IMG/VR virus record: IMGVR_UViG_3300042731_008773
Location: 1-51,492 of that record
Origin: a virus
DNA: 51,492 nucleotides
Direction: 5' to 3' (one strand)
The notes under the pieces were generated by a model that did no database searches, was not told the origin of the DNA, and saw only the letters and a list, made by a program, of their open reading frames with translations. Positions 1 to 8,650 of the stretch are shown here, piece after piece. A program made the position numbers and the translations under genes. Within the stretch, counting starts at the first letter, position 1; every line of letters begins with the position of its first letter.

Positions 1-2
1 TT

Positions 3-608
3 GGACCTGAGTGTATAATTGAACTTGATTGTGAAATTAAATCTGATTGTAAAATTGGATCTGAGTGTATAATTGGATCTGATTGTATAATTGAACCTGA
101 GTGTATAATTGAATCTGACTGTAAAATTGGATCTGGTTGTCATATTGAATCTAGTTGTATAATTGAACCTGAGTGTATAATTGAATCTGAGTGTATAATT
201 GAATCTGACTGTAAAATTGGATCTGACTGTAAAATTGAACCTAATTGTATAATTGAACCTAATTGTGAAATTGAATCTGGTTGTCATATTAGATCTGGTT
301 GTCATATTAGATCTGGTTGTAAAACTGGATCTGATTGTGAAATTAAATCTGGCTGTAAAATTGGACCTAATTGTGAAATTGAACATGGTTGTCATATTTG
401 GTATAATTGTAAAATTAAGGATAGTTGTCATATTGGATCTGGTTGTATAATTAACCCTGATTGTGTAATTAAACCTAATTGTCATATTGGATCTGGTTGT
501 TATATTGGATCTAATTGTCATATTAAATCTGGTTGTCATATTAAATCTGGTTGTACAACCGAAATTGGTACTCGAATAAAAAAGAACACTATCCAAAGAA
601 AATCATAA
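3..608 (+). CDS. Cysteine-hexapeptide repeat protein, copy 1 (5' partial)
   Basis: The reading frame is open from base 3 to the TAA at 606-608 and its start lies outside the window. The 201 visible residues hold 31 cysteines, each exactly six residues apart, in units of the form C-x-I-[GEKN]-[SPF]-[DNGSE]. This matches the left-handed parallel beta-helix hexapeptide rule ([LIV]-G-x-x-[STAV]-x) with Cys in the small-residue position. The C-terminal cap (GTRIKKNT) is shared with the two downstream copies. About 90 bases (around 356-450) are repeated almost exactly in copy 2 (around 1265-1356), a sign of recent duplication or conversion. The fold is inferred from the repeat; the function is unknown. 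Confidence 0.75.
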   Translation, partial: GPECIIELDCEIKSDCKIGSECIIGSDCIIEPECIIESDCKIGSGCHIESSCIIEPECIIESECIIESDCKIGSDCKIEPNCIIEPNCEIESGCHIRSGCHIRSGCKTGSDCEIKSGCKIGPNCEIEHGCHIWYNCKIKDSCHIGSGCIINPDCVIKPNCHIGSGCYIGSNCHIKSGCHIKSGCTTEIGTRIKKNTIQRKS

Positions 609-660
609 ATTTTTTAATTCTAATGTGTATATATTTATAGATGAATAAAATATTTTAAAA
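605..660 (+). promoter_or_regulatory. 56-bp repeated promoter-like element, copy 1
   Basis: This 56-bp block is identical to 43176-43231 and nearly identical (45 bp, one mismatch) to 50076-50120. Each copy ends just before an AGGAG-type ribosome site and start codon. It contains TTCTAATGTG, then TATATTTATAG and an AAAATATTTT palindrome. There is no clear TTGACA box, so a phage-specific or activator-dependent promoter is the likeliest reading. A conserved untranslated leader is the alternative. Confidence 0.55.
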
Positions 661-669
661 GGAGCAAAT

Positions 670-1419
670 ATGAAAATTTTCTATGATGGTAAGTTAATAG
701 AAGTCGATCAGTCTGATTCTAGACTAAAAGAATTAAATATAACAATCGGGGATGGTTGTATAATTGAATCTAATTGTTATATTGAATCTGATTGTCATAT
801 TGGATCTGGTTGTTATATTGGATCTAATTGTTATATTGGATCTAATTGTCATATTAAATCTGATTGTGAAATTGGACCTGATTGTTATATTAAATCTGGT
901 TGTTATATTAAATCTGATTGTGAAATTGGACCTGATTGTTATATTGAACCTAATTGTAAAATTAAATCTGGCTGTAAAATTGAACCTAATTGTGAAATTA
1001 AATCTGATTGTGAAATTGAACCTGACTGTAAAATTGGATCTGGTTGTCATATTGGATCTAGTTGTTATATTGGAAATAGTTGTTATATTGAATCTGACTG
1101 TAAAATTGGACCTGATTGTATAATTAACCCTAATTGTATAATTGAATCTGGATGTAAAATTGGATCTAATTGTTATATTGAATCTGATTGTAAAATTGGA
1201 TCTAATTGTATAATTGAACCTGATTGTGAAATTAAATCTGATTGTAAAATTAAATCTGGTTGTAAAATTGGACCTAATTGTGAAATTGAACATGGTTGTC
1301 ATATTTGGTATAATTGTAAAATTAAGGATAGTTGTCATATTGGATCTGGTTGTTATATTAAATCTGGTTGTACAACCGAAATTGGTACTCGAATAAAAAA
1401 GAACACTATTATTAAATAA
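670..1419 (+). CDS. Cysteine-hexapeptide repeat protein, copy 2
   Basis: This 249-residue protein is the longest of three tandem paralogues. Residues 1-29 form a non-repeat N-cap (beginning MKIFYDGKLIEVDQ) shared with copy 3. From Cys30 to Cys234 there are 35 cysteines spaced exactly six residues apart with no indel, giving about eleven to twelve 18-residue coils if the fold is a left-handed beta helix. Variable positions use a tiny alphabet (K/E/Y/H/I after Cys; G/E/K/N after Ile), as if units had been shuffled. AGGAG precedes the ATG. There is no signal peptide or known catalytic motif. The inward-facing Cys ladder is inferred from the hexapeptide rule; a surface or adhesin role is speculative. 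Confidence 0.8.
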   Translation: MKIFYDGKLIEVDQSDSRLKELNITIGDGCIIESNCYIESDCHIGSGCYIGSNCYIGSNCHIKSDCEIGPDCYIKSGCYIKSDCEIGPDCYIEPNCKIKSGCKIEPNCEIKSDCEIEPDCKIGSGCHIGSSCYIGNSCYIESDCKIGPDCIINPNCIIESGCKIGSNCYIESDCKIGSNCIIEPDCEIKSDCKIKSGCKIGPNCEIEHGCHIWYNCKIKDSCHIGSGCYIKSGCTTEIGTRIKKNTIIK

Positions 1420-1445
1420 CTTAACATTAAAAACAAGGAGCAAAT

Positions 1446-1907
1446 ATGAAAATTTTCTATGATGGTAAATTAATAGAAGTCGATCAATCTGACCCCAGAT
1501 TGAAAGAACTAAACATTACAATCGGGGATGGTTGTGAAATTAACCCTAATTGTATAATTAAATCTGGTTGTCATATTAAATCTGGTTGTAAAATTGGATC
1601 TGATTGTGAAATTGGATTTGATTGTTATATTGAATCTGGTTGCCATATTGGAAATAACTGTTATATTGGATTTGGTTGTTATATTGGATCTAATTGTCAT
1701 ATTGAACCTGATTGTGAAATTGGATCTAATTGTTATATTGGATCTAGTTGTATAATTGGATCTGATTGTCATATTGAATCTGATTGTAAAATTAAATCTA
1801 GTTGTTATATTGGATCTAATTGTATAATTGAACCTGATTGTGAAATTAAATCTAATTGTGTAATTGGATTTGGTACTCGAATAAAAAAGAACACTTATTT
1901 GAAATGA
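1446..1907 (+). CDS. Cysteine-hexapeptide repeat protein, copy 3
   Basis: This 153-residue paralogue has the same N-cap as copy 2 and the same C-terminal GTRIKKNT cap. It carries 19 cysteines (Cys30-Cys138) in perfect six-residue register. The intergenic gap to copy 2 is 26 bases and contains the same AAGGAGCAAATATG start context, so the two genes are a tandem duplication differing in repeat number. Its TGA overlaps the ATG of the next gene (ATGA), implying translational coupling. Function unknown. Confidence 0.8.
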   Translation: MKIFYDGKLIEVDQSDPRLKELNITIGDGCEINPNCIIKSGCHIKSGCKIGSDCEIGFDCYIESGCHIGNNCYIGFGCYIGSNCHIEPDCEIGSNCYIGSSCIIGSDCHIESDCKIKSSCYIGSNCIIEPDCEIKSNCVIGFGTRIKKNTYLK

Positions 1908-2227
1908 GACAATGGAATGTAAACCCAAAATGCCTTTGTGATAAACATCTTCTTGGTGAACATGTGGAGCATCACATGTTTGCTGGATGTATTATAAGAA
2001 ATAAATCATTAAAAGGATATATAGAAACAGGTTTAGTTGAAATTCATAATCTTAAAAAAAGACATGATGAACTAGTAAAAGAAATGGTTAGAAGAAACAT
2101 GAATCATAAAAGTCCTTTTCCAGATATAAAATTATATAAAGCTGGGAAGGTTAATACAAATAAAAATATTGAAGAATTAAAAAGACGTTGTTCTGAGTGT
2201 AAAGAATTAATTAAAAATAAAGGGTAA
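1904..2227 (+). CDS. Pyrimidine-dimer DNA glycosylase-like protein
   Basis: The likely start is the ATG at 1904, coupled by ATGA to the preceding stop; an upstream in-frame ATG at 1856 would overlap the repeat gene and gives an unrelated N-terminus. The 107-residue product begins MRQWNVNPKCLC and continues through KHLLGEHVEHHM and a KRHDEL-x-EEM-like helix to NHKSP. This pattern resembles small phage proteins of the T4 endonuclease V (Pyr_excise) type, which cut cyclobutane dimers. Recognition rests on remembered family patterns, and the T4 catalytic Thr2 is not present here, so activity is uncertain. Confidence 0.55.
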   Translation: MRQWNVNPKCLCDKHLLGEHVEHHMFAGCIIRNKSLKGYIETGLVEIHNLKKRHDELVKEMVRRNMNHKSPFPDIKLYKAGKVNTNKNIEELKRRCSECKELIKNKG

Positions 2228-2232
2228 TTATT

Positions 2233-2748
2233 ATGAGAAATGTTATTATTATTTTAATCTTATATTTAATTATTTGTAATATTATTTATTGTGAATATAG
2301 TTCAGATGTTTCTCTTGAAAATATAGAAGTAGAAAAAATGGAAGATTATGTTTGTAAAGAATGTGATAAAATTGAAATTAATTCTATAAAAGATATTCTT
2401 GAATATCTTTCAAATAATATACAATATAAGGATGAAAAAAATGATTATTGGCAATTGCCCGAAGAAACAATAACAAAAGGTACTGGAGATTGTGAAGATT
2501 TTTGTATTTTATTTATGTATCTTTTAAAGAATAAATTAGAAATAGAAAATTCATTAACGTTAATAAAACCAAATAAAAAAACTGTTCATACAGTTGTTTA
2601 TTATTCTAACCAATATTCAGATCCAACTATGTATAATGGATTTATGAATATTTATGTTCCTGATTCTCACATTCTTTGGAAATCTTCATATGAAGAGGTT
2701 ATGTGGATGACTTATAATTATCATGATAATATAGGAAAATATAGATAG
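2233..2748 (+). CDS. Secreted/anchored transglutaminase-like cysteine peptidase
   Basis: The 171-residue protein starts with a hydrophobic leader (about residues 3-19) ending near Cys20, so it is exported or membrane-anchored; the site is not a canonical lipobox. A papain/transglutaminase-type triad can be proposed: Cys87 in GTGDCEDF, His119 in VHTVVYY and Asp130 in YSDP. The GDCED motif is typical of bacterial transglutaminase-like cysteine proteins. Its substrate is unknown; cell-envelope modification or a structural role is possible. It is the last plus-strand gene of the left block and ends one base before the convergent tail-fibre gene. Confidence 0.65.
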   Translation: MRNVIIILILYLIICNIIYCEYSSDVSLENIEVEKMEDYVCKECDKIEINSIKDILEYLSNNIQYKDEKNDYWQLPEETITKGTGDCEDFCILFMYLLKNKLEIENSLTLIKPNKKTVHTVVYYSNQYSDPTMYNGFMNIYVPDSHILWKSSYEEVMWMTYNYHDNIGKYR

Positions 2749-2749
2749 A

Positions 2750-3925
2750 TTAACTCCAGTCTGGACTCATTGGATTATGAGGATAGTCAAAATAAAAAGC
2801 AAATCTATAGCATTTTAGTACATTATCACTATTGCCATGAAAAGCAATATCAGTCCCATTAAAAGTAGTTATAGTAAAGAATGATCCTACATTAGTTATA
2901 CTCGAAACATCTCCAACTTGTGTCCAGTCAGTACCATCAAATCGATAACATCTTAAATTATCACCTGTACCATTAAGAAAAGCAATATCAGTACTGTTCA
3001 ATGCTGTGATAGATACACCACCACTTACTCCAGATAAATGTAAATCATTTCCAACTTGCGTCCAGTCAGTACCATCAAATCTATAACATCTTAAATCGTC
3101 ATTATCTATATCAATATAAGCAATATCAGTACTATTCAATGCTGTAATAGATATATTACTACTTATTCCTGATAAATTTAAATCATTTCCAACTTGCGTC
3201 CAGTCAGTACCATCAAATCTATAACATCGTAAATCATCATTATCTACATCAATATAAGCAATATCAGTACTATTCAATGCTGCGATAGATGCTCTGTTTG
3301 CTAATCCAGATATGCCTAAAGCATTTCCAACCTGAGTCCAATCTGTACCGTCAAAATCATATGTTCTTAATTCATTGTCGGAAAGATGTATAAAAGCTAT
3401 TCTTGAAGATGTCAATGCTGTTAAAATTCCTTGATTAAGAGGAGATAAATTTAAATCATTTCCAACTTGCGTCCAGTCAGTACCATCAAATCTATAACAT
3501 CTTAAATCGTCACTACCATTATCAATATATGCAATATCAGTACTGTTCAATGCTGCGATGCCAGAATTGGTGCTGCCAAAACCTGCAGAATCATTTCCTA
3601 TTTGTACTGCTCTCCCCCAATTTACTTTTAAATTATTTATTGTAACTTTTCCAAATTGAGTATATTCATCAATAGTATTAGTTGTTACCTCTCCATTTAT
3701 AGGCAGATTATCATTAATTTCTCCATCTTTTATATTAATTCCTTCAATATCTACACCGTTATCAGTTGTTTTTTCAATAATCGAATCTGTTTTTATGGAT
3801 TGTAAAAAATTTGATCTTGTCTCTTTTTTATCTGCACCAACTCCTGTTCCTCTTACTAAATATAAAACATCAGAATCGTCCACATCCGTTATCTCTGTAA
3901 AATCTAAAATTGTTTTTTCACCCAT
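2750..3925 (-). CDS. Tail fibre with six-bladed beta-propeller
   Basis: This 391-residue protein is the last gene of the minus-strand late operon. After an N-terminal stretch (about 1-105) that should attach to the tail, about six repeats of roughly 42 residues follow, each carrying S-T-D-I-A-[YF] and C-Y-R-F-D-G-T-D-W-T-Q-V-G. Six such units suggest a six-bladed beta-propeller, a common carbohydrate- or protein-binding head. Position after the DUF2612-like and baseplate J genes supports a receptor-binding fibre. The repeats are nearly identical at the DNA level, so blade recombination is likely. The binding partner is unknown. Confidence 0.7.
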   Translation of the reverse strand: MGEKTILDFTEITDVDDSDVLYLVRGTGVGADKKETRSNFLQSIKTDSIIEKTTDNGVDIEGINIKDGEINDNLPINGEVTTNTIDEYTQFGKVTINNLKVNWGRAVQIGNDSAGFGSTNSGIAALNSTDIAYIDNGSDDLRCYRFDGTDWTQVGNDLNLSPLNQGILTALTSSRIAFIHLSDNELRTYDFDGTDWTQVGNALGISGLANRASIAALNSTDIAYIDVDNDDLRCYRFDGTDWTQVGNDLNLSGISSNISITALNSTDIAYIDIDNDDLRCYRFDGTDWTQVGNDLHLSGVSGGVSITALNSTDIAFLNGTGDNLRCYRFDGTDWTQVGDVSSITNVGSFFTITTFNGTDIAFHGNSDNVLKCYRFAFYFDYPHNPMSPDWS

Positions 3926-3942
3926 TTTATTTCTCCTTTGGT

Positions 3943-4467
3943 TTAAAATATTGCTATTAAATAATCCCCTTCTTGATCTATAATGTAATTATCTTCCTGA
4001 TCTATAATATAATAACCATGTCCCCCTTTTATTCCAGCAGGGGATATAGAATTTAATTCTGCTTCTGTAATTGATAAATCAGTAACTACGTAATATTTAC
4101 CAGGATATAAAGTATGGTAATAAACATAACTTGCTTCAAATATACTTTTCAAAATATCAATTATTCCTTCAGGTTCCCCACTATATATAGTTACTCCTTT
4201 TTGTTGTATAGCTGCTCTATAATCTGTATCATTTCTTCCTTGTCGGTCTTCATTAAAGATTCTACCTAATATATCAAGTTGTGCACCTATTGCCATATCA
4301 ACACTCATTTCATCTCTAATTTCAAATAGTGCTGTTTCAATATCATTGGCACGATTATAAACCACAGACATTATTCCATTCAACTTTGTACTATCTTGAA
4401 ATTGTGTAAGAAAAAGACTTAACTTTTCATTATAATCTGTAATTTTTTCCAATACGTAATCAGACAT
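3943..4467 (-). CDS. Tail/baseplate protein (DUF2612-like)
   Basis: The 174-residue protein contains GAQLDILGRIFNEDR followed by a segment with SGEPEGIIDILK, the pattern of DUF2612 tail proteins. These sit between baseplate J and the fibre genes in Mu-like tails, equivalent in position to gpI/gp48. It likely links the baseplate wedge to the tail fibre. The C-terminus has a short internal repeat (YIIDQEDN-YIIDQEGD). Its start shares one base with the end of the baseplate J gene. Confidence 0.7.
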   Translation of the reverse strand: MSDYVLEKITDYNEKLSLFLTQFQDSTKLNGIMSVVYNRANDIETALFEIRDEMSVDMAIGAQLDILGRIFNEDRQGRNDTDYRAAIQQKGVTIYSGEPEGIIDILKSIFEASYVYYHTLYPGKYYVVTDLSITEAELNSISPAGIKGGHGYYIIDQEDNYIIDQEGDYLIAIF

Positions 4468-5915
4468 TATGGTATATCTCCTACTATGATTCTATCTGTA
4501 GAAAAGTCTGCATATTCATCAGCAGCAATATCAATATTCTGTACTGCATAAGTTGGAGTATCTCCAGGATTTGCTGTGCCGTCAATTGTAATTTGTAAAT
4601 CTTCAATTCCAGGTACTTCATAAACAGGAATATTTAATCTTTGCCTAATAACATCTTTTCCGATAGGTTGATTTAATAATGCCCAGTCAACAATATTATC
4701 TTTTACTTGTGCATCACCATCAGTCGGATATCCTTCTTCACTGTAATAACTTCTTAATACTTTCACATGTATATAAATTGGTGTTGGACGACTAAAATAT
4801 ATATCTTGATTTTGCCCTTCGCTATCAACTACAACAATATGAGTAGACCCATAACTTGCAATGCCAGCCGGTTGTACATTCCAAATTTGTTGAGCAATGT
4901 CATCATCATTACCTCCGGCAACAACAACATGAAATGAATGCGGGGGCAATAACCCAACTGCTGCATCTGTTCTATTGCTTTCTATACTTACAGCAGTAAC
5001 TCCAGTTACATTATTTGATATTGCTTGCACAATTGCATCCTCAGTAGCATTACCTGTTAATAATGTTTGTGCCCTTCTTATTCTTAATTCTGAATCTGTT
5101 TCAGTATTACGGCCAGTCACCCCTGCAGCAGGATTTGTAACTTCATCCCATCCACTTACCAGAGTAACTATTGTATCAAGAGTTGTTGCCGGAACTGGAA
5201 TAGCTCCTGAAGTGGTTGCAGTAAAGTCTCCTCCACTTGCAAGCTCTTCTTCTGTAATATTAGAAGTAAAAGAAATTACAAAATCAAGATTGTATTGCTC
5301 AATTTCTAATTCCGCCCCTGTTCTTGTAACTGTACCACCAAATGTTCCAGCTTCAATTAGTACTTTCAAATTTTCTGCAATATCTTCTGCAGTATCAGAA
5401 GGAACTGTTGCTGTATCACTATAAGGAATGCTATCAATTGTAATTGTAAACACCTCGGAATCAGAAGGTGTTCCTACAGTTAATTTTATATATCTACAAG
5501 CTGACTTTGTAATAGTTACTGCTTCGTCAAGTGAAAATTCAACTGTAGTGTAATCACCTGTGCTTTGCCGTACTGTTTTTCCGGCAGTAACGATCGTTCC
5601 ATCTGTGCCTTTTAGGTATACATTATAAATTTGTGTGAATGTTGCAGCTTGTCTTATTACTCCTGTTTCAGCACATATCTTATCAAGACTCATTCCTTCA
5701 GCAATATCAGGATCTCTACTATTATAAATTTCTTCAGCACCGTCCCACAAATCAGCATCTCTATTTGCAAGCATAGCAATTAGTTGTCCAACTGGACCAA
5801 CTGAATCAAGATCAACCTCCTCTCCAAATATACTTTTAAAACCTTCCTCATATTCTGTTTTTAACTCATCAAAAGTTTTTTTAACAAAACCATTTGCAGT
5901 GACAAATATTCCCAT
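4467..5915 (-). CDS. Baseplate J-like wedge protein
   Basis: The 482-residue protein starts MGIFVTANGFVKKTFDEL and contains GPVGQLIAMLANRDADLWD, then AGVTGRNTETDSELRIRR, the signature of baseplate J / Mu gp47 proteins. An inserted beta domain (about residues 145-235) includes a FTITIDSIPYSD segment reminiscent of the inserts in the sheath and cement proteins of this phage. The C-terminal half has the DALLNQPIGKDV-like region. It forms baseplate wedges with the gp46/gp25-like protein encoded just upstream. Confidence 0.85.
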   Translation of the reverse strand: MGIFVTANGFVKKTFDELKTEYEEGFKSIFGEEVDLDSVGPVGQLIAMLANRDADLWDGAEEIYNSRDPDIAEGMSLDKICAETGVIRQAATFTQIYNVYLKGTDGTIVTAGKTVRQSTGDYTTVEFSLDEAVTITKSACRYIKLTVGTPSDSEVFTITIDSIPYSDTATVPSDTAEDIAENLKVLIEAGTFGGTVTRTGAELEIEQYNLDFVISFTSNITEEELASGGDFTATTSGAIPVPATTLDTIVTLVSGWDEVTNPAAGVTGRNTETDSELRIRRAQTLLTGNATEDAIVQAISNNVTGVTAVSIESNRTDAAVGLLPPHSFHVVVAGGNDDDIAQQIWNVQPAGIASYGSTHIVVVDSEGQNQDIYFSRPTPIYIHVKVLRSYYSEEGYPTDGDAQVKDNIVDWALLNQPIGKDVIRQRLNIPVYEVPGIEDLQITIDGTANPGDTPTYAVQNIDIAADEYADFSTDRIIVGDIP

Positions 5916-5927
5916 AATTTATTCTCC

Positions 5928-6302
5928 TTATAAAATTATTGATCCAATATCAATAACTTCATTTTCTTCAGATTGAACAACTAATGAACTTATAACATAA
6001 GTACGTGTGCTTGAATTATATTCTGGTTCAAATTTTATAATGGTTCTTACACCTTCAATATTTTTAATTGCATTTTTAAAAATAATATTTACTTGATTTA
6101 TGTTAGATTGTTTTTTTAATATCGTTTGAAAATAAGGTATACCCAAAGTTTGATTTGCAAACCATTCTCCGTATAATGTTTTTAAGGTATTTTCTATTTT
6201 CTGACTCAACCACTGCGAATAAGAATTAGTAACTTTTAAATTAAAATTATTATCAAGTTCTATATCATAAGTATTTGGATTTAAATATAAATTACTTTTC
6301 AT
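5928..6302 (-). CDS. Baseplate wedge protein, gp46/gp25-like
   Basis: The 124-residue protein contains QWLSQKIENTLKTLYGEWFANQTLGIPY, typical of Mu gp46/DUF2634 and T4 gp25 family wedge proteins. A C-terminal segment with GVRTIIKFEPE follows. It lies directly upstream of the baseplate J-like gene, as in Mu-type tails. Confidence 0.75.
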   Translation of the reverse strand: MKSNLYLNPNTYDIELDNNFNLKVTNSYSQWLSQKIENTLKTLYGEWFANQTLGIPYFQTILKKQSNINQVNIIFKNAIKNIEGVRTIIKFEPEYNSSTRTYVISSLVVQSEENEVIDIGSIIL

Positions 6303-6319
6303 TTTTAATTTACCTTTTA

Positions 6320-6769
6320 TTATTCAGTATGATAAAACACCCCCCCAAAAGACATCCAATTATTTCCAAGTAAATTATAACATTTTATTTCACCTGTATT
6401 TGCTATAATTTTCACATACAAACTGCTATTAAAAGGATAGGCTATGATGGGAAGGGTATGACTTATTGGAGGTCTATATCCTACAGGCATTATAAATAAA
6501 TTTGTGTCATTAACAAAGACACCATCTTTAATCATTCCTCTAAAATATACAATCCCTGTTATTGGATCTTTCCAATATTTTACGGTGTCCCAAAGGCTTC
6601 CGAAACCTACCCAACTATTTAAAAGTGTAGGAGCAGTCCATGAAGGTGTAACAACTCCTATAGTTTCATCATAAATATCACCACCAATATTTGTTGCGGC
6701 AGTATCGGAATCAGCCGGTGTTTCACCAAATCGTATTTTTAATTTATCTATTAACCCTATTCTACTCAT
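6320..6769 (-). CDS. Baseplate/tail-tip protein with fibre-like C-terminus
   Basis: The 149-residue product has an N-terminal region ending with SWTAPTLLNSWV and a C-terminal half (YWKDPITGIVYFRGMIKDG, GYRPP, ANTGEIKCY) that resembles the compact beta-rich tip of many tail-fibre proteins. It sits between the spike and wedge genes. It could be a short receptor-binding fibre or spike decoration; no enzymatic motif is visible. Confidence 0.5.
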   Translation of the reverse strand: MSRIGLIDKLKIRFGETPADSDTAATNIGGDIYDETIGVVTPSWTAPTLLNSWVGFGSLWDTVKYWKDPITGIVYFRGMIKDGVFVNDTNLFIMPVGYRPPISHTLPIIAYPFNSSLYVKIIANTGEIKCYNLLGNNWMSFGGVFYHTE

Positions 6770-7444
6770 TTAATTATTTTTCACTCCTATTGATAAAATT
6801 TCAAAAAGCAATGCTTTTATAGCTGTAAAAGTTGCTGAATTTGCAGGAGGTCCCAAAGGCCCCAAAGGACTTGGAATTATTATAGCAACTATTCCGTCTA
6901 ATATTTCCTCTATTTTTCCTTTAGTTGTTTCTCCTAATAGAGACCATTCTGCTGAGGATCCATTTTGACTAATTATGGATAAGATACCAGATAAGTTAAG
7001 AGTAATATTTGAAGTTCCTGGCTGAACAGTGTTAAAAGGATACATTCCAGGTAAAAATATTGCATCTGTCAATTGAAATTTTGCCGGACTATCTGCTTCA
7101 ACTTCATTACCACTTCCAGCTAAATAATTTCCAATACCAGTCTCTGCAAATATAATTAATCCTTTGTCTCCTGTCATTAAAGGATAAGTCAAAGTAAAAG
7201 AACCAGCAGCAGGAAATATTACCGGTACATTATCTATAACAGGCACTTCAAGAATATCCCCATTATTTCTAACTGGTTGTATAAGAGGTTTAACTTGTGC
7301 TTTTCGTGTTGATTCAACATAACTTTCAACTTGCCCTGGAATAGATGTATGAATATTTTCAAATCTACTTGAAAGAAATTTACTTAAGACATCAACAATG
7401 TCTTCCTCTTTTAGAAGTTTATCTTTTCTTGTCGGTTCACTCAT
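6770..7444 (-). CDS. Baseplate central spike (gp45/Gp138-like)
   Basis: The 224-residue protein has an OB-like N-terminal part (residues about 35-135: SIPGQVESY, AQVKPLI, VPVIFPAAG, GDKGLIIFAE, DAIFLPGMYP) characteristic of the Gp138 N-terminal family of central spike proteins in Mu-like phages. The C-terminus is a short beta-rich segment followed by a helical tail. It would form the membrane-piercing tip under the hub. It overlaps the hub gene by four bases. Confidence 0.75.
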   Translation of the reverse strand: MSEPTRKDKLLKEEDIVDVLSKFLSSRFENIHTSIPGQVESYVESTRKAQVKPLIQPVRNNGDILEVPVIDNVPVIFPAAGSFTLTYPLMTGDKGLIIFAETGIGNYLAGSGNEVEADSPAKFQLTDAIFLPGMYPFNTVQPGTSNITLNLSGILSIISQNGSSAEWSLLGETTKGKIEEILDGIVAIIIPSPLGPLGPPANSATFTAIKALLFEILSIGVKNN

Positions 7445-8304
7445 GCAATAGCTTCTCCTCTACAAATATAATCCCCTCCAAAATTATCCCCTACAAATGA
7501 TAATTTTTCAACAATATACGTTCCATCTTGATCCGTTCCAAAAACATTTATTGGAGCATTTAATTGAAGTTGTGGAATTAAAATAGTTTCAAATCTTATT
7601 TTTTTTGAAATTTCTTTTATCTTATTTCGTTTTTTACCAGTTCCCTGTGACTTTTCAGGGGGTTCAGTTATATCCTCAATTGATAATAAACCACCACTAT
7701 AAGCAAGCCTTACAATTTCAAATTTACTTGCTATTCCAATATTGTATATAACTAATTCATTATCATTAAAATAAAGATCTTTACCTTCATTTCTTAAAAT
7801 ATTTTGAATATATCTCAAAGCTCCACCAGTAGTTCCTTGATAAACCCAACCGTTTGGTAAAATAATATTTGCATTTGTTATGCCTGCAACAACTAAACCA
7901 AGTGTTGCAGCAAGTTGATTAATTATTGTTGATAACAGAGTTTGTGCTGCAAACGATAATGTTAAAGGTATTGTATCAATTTTTTTCAAACTACCTCTAC
8001 TTGTAACGGCTATAATATCAGTTATCCAATCACAACTAATCTTTTTTGAAATAGATCTTGTTATTTGTCCTATAAATATTGTGCTATTTCCTTCATCTTT
8101 ATACCCAGCAGCAAATGTTACATTATTTCCTTGTTTTAATATATCACTTCTTGTACTAAATTTTGCATTATAAATTTTAAATTGTGCAAAATTTTCTGAT
8201 ATTTTCATTGACTTTTGTATTTCAAATTCAATATCAAGATCACTAATAAGAAGTCCAATAGCATTTTCACCGATTGATAACTTACAAAATCTATCCCATG
8301 CCAT
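7441..8304 (-). CDS. Baseplate hub protein
   Basis: This 287-residue protein combines an N-terminal beta domain (CKLSIGENAIGLLISDLDIEFEIQKS) with a region containing LAATLGLVVAGI and GALRYIQNILRNEGKDLYF. The latter pattern is found in Mu gp44 / late-control-D-type hub proteins. Position between the plug protein and the spike supports the assignment. The conserved interior suggests a functional hub trimer. Confidence 0.65.
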   Translation of the reverse strand: MAWDRFCKLSIGENAIGLLISDLDIEFEIQKSMKISENFAQFKIYNAKFSTRSDILKQGNNVTFAAGYKDEGNSTIFIGQITRSISKKISCDWITDIIAVTSRGSLKKIDTIPLTLSFAAQTLLSTIINQLAATLGLVVAGITNANIILPNGWVYQGTTGGALRYIQNILRNEGKDLYFNDNELVIYNIGIASKFEIVRLAYSGGLLSIEDITEPPEKSQGTGKKRNKIKEISKKIRFETILIPQLQLNAPINVFGTDQDGTYIVEKLSFVGDNFGGDYICRGEAIA

Positions 8305-8650
8305 TCACATCCTCCCATGCTTCAGCTTCATCAGAATTATAAAAATACAAAATATATCCAACACCAAAATTAGTATATGTGACTCTATCTTCAACTGTAT
8401 CATCTACTTTAACGACAATAAAATCACCAAATAGATTTGGCATATAAGCTCTAAATTGTCGAATTAATAACCAATTTGGAATAAGTTTAACTCCTGTTAA
8501 TATATAATCATTTTCACTATCAATAATATCCATATAAAATGCTTCACTTCTGCTATTCCAATGAATTTCTATATCAATCAATAAATTAGCTAAAACTATA
8601 CTTTGCTTCCATTTACTTGATATTGTATTAAAAACAGGTATTTTATCCAT
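8291..8650 (-). CDS. Baseplate plug protein (Pam3 gp18-like)
   Basis: The 119-residue protein resembles the small plug proteins of compact myophage baseplates: N-terminal beta strands ending in VLANLLIDIEIHWNSRSEAFYMDI, then TGVKLIPNWLL and a C-terminal VGYILYFY. It overlaps the hub gene by 14 bases. It is predicted to seal the hub-tube interface. Confidence 0.6.
   Translation of the reverse strand: MDKIPVFNTISSKWKQSIVLANLLIDIEIHWNSRSEAFYMDIIDSENDYILTGVKLIPNWLLIRQFRAYMPNLFGDFIVVKVDDTVEDRVTYTNFGVGYILYFYNSDEAEAWEDVNGMG

Noticed and set aside
1-1907. CRISPR-like direct repeats
   Set aside because: The 18-base periodicity encodes hexapeptide units in an open frame with start, stop and ribosome sites; there are no constant repeats separated by unique spacers.
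733-1928. Long minus-strand open frames antisense to the repeat genes
   Set aside because: They are mirror frames caused by the 18-base repeat (products of the NFTIRFN type) with no ribosome sites.
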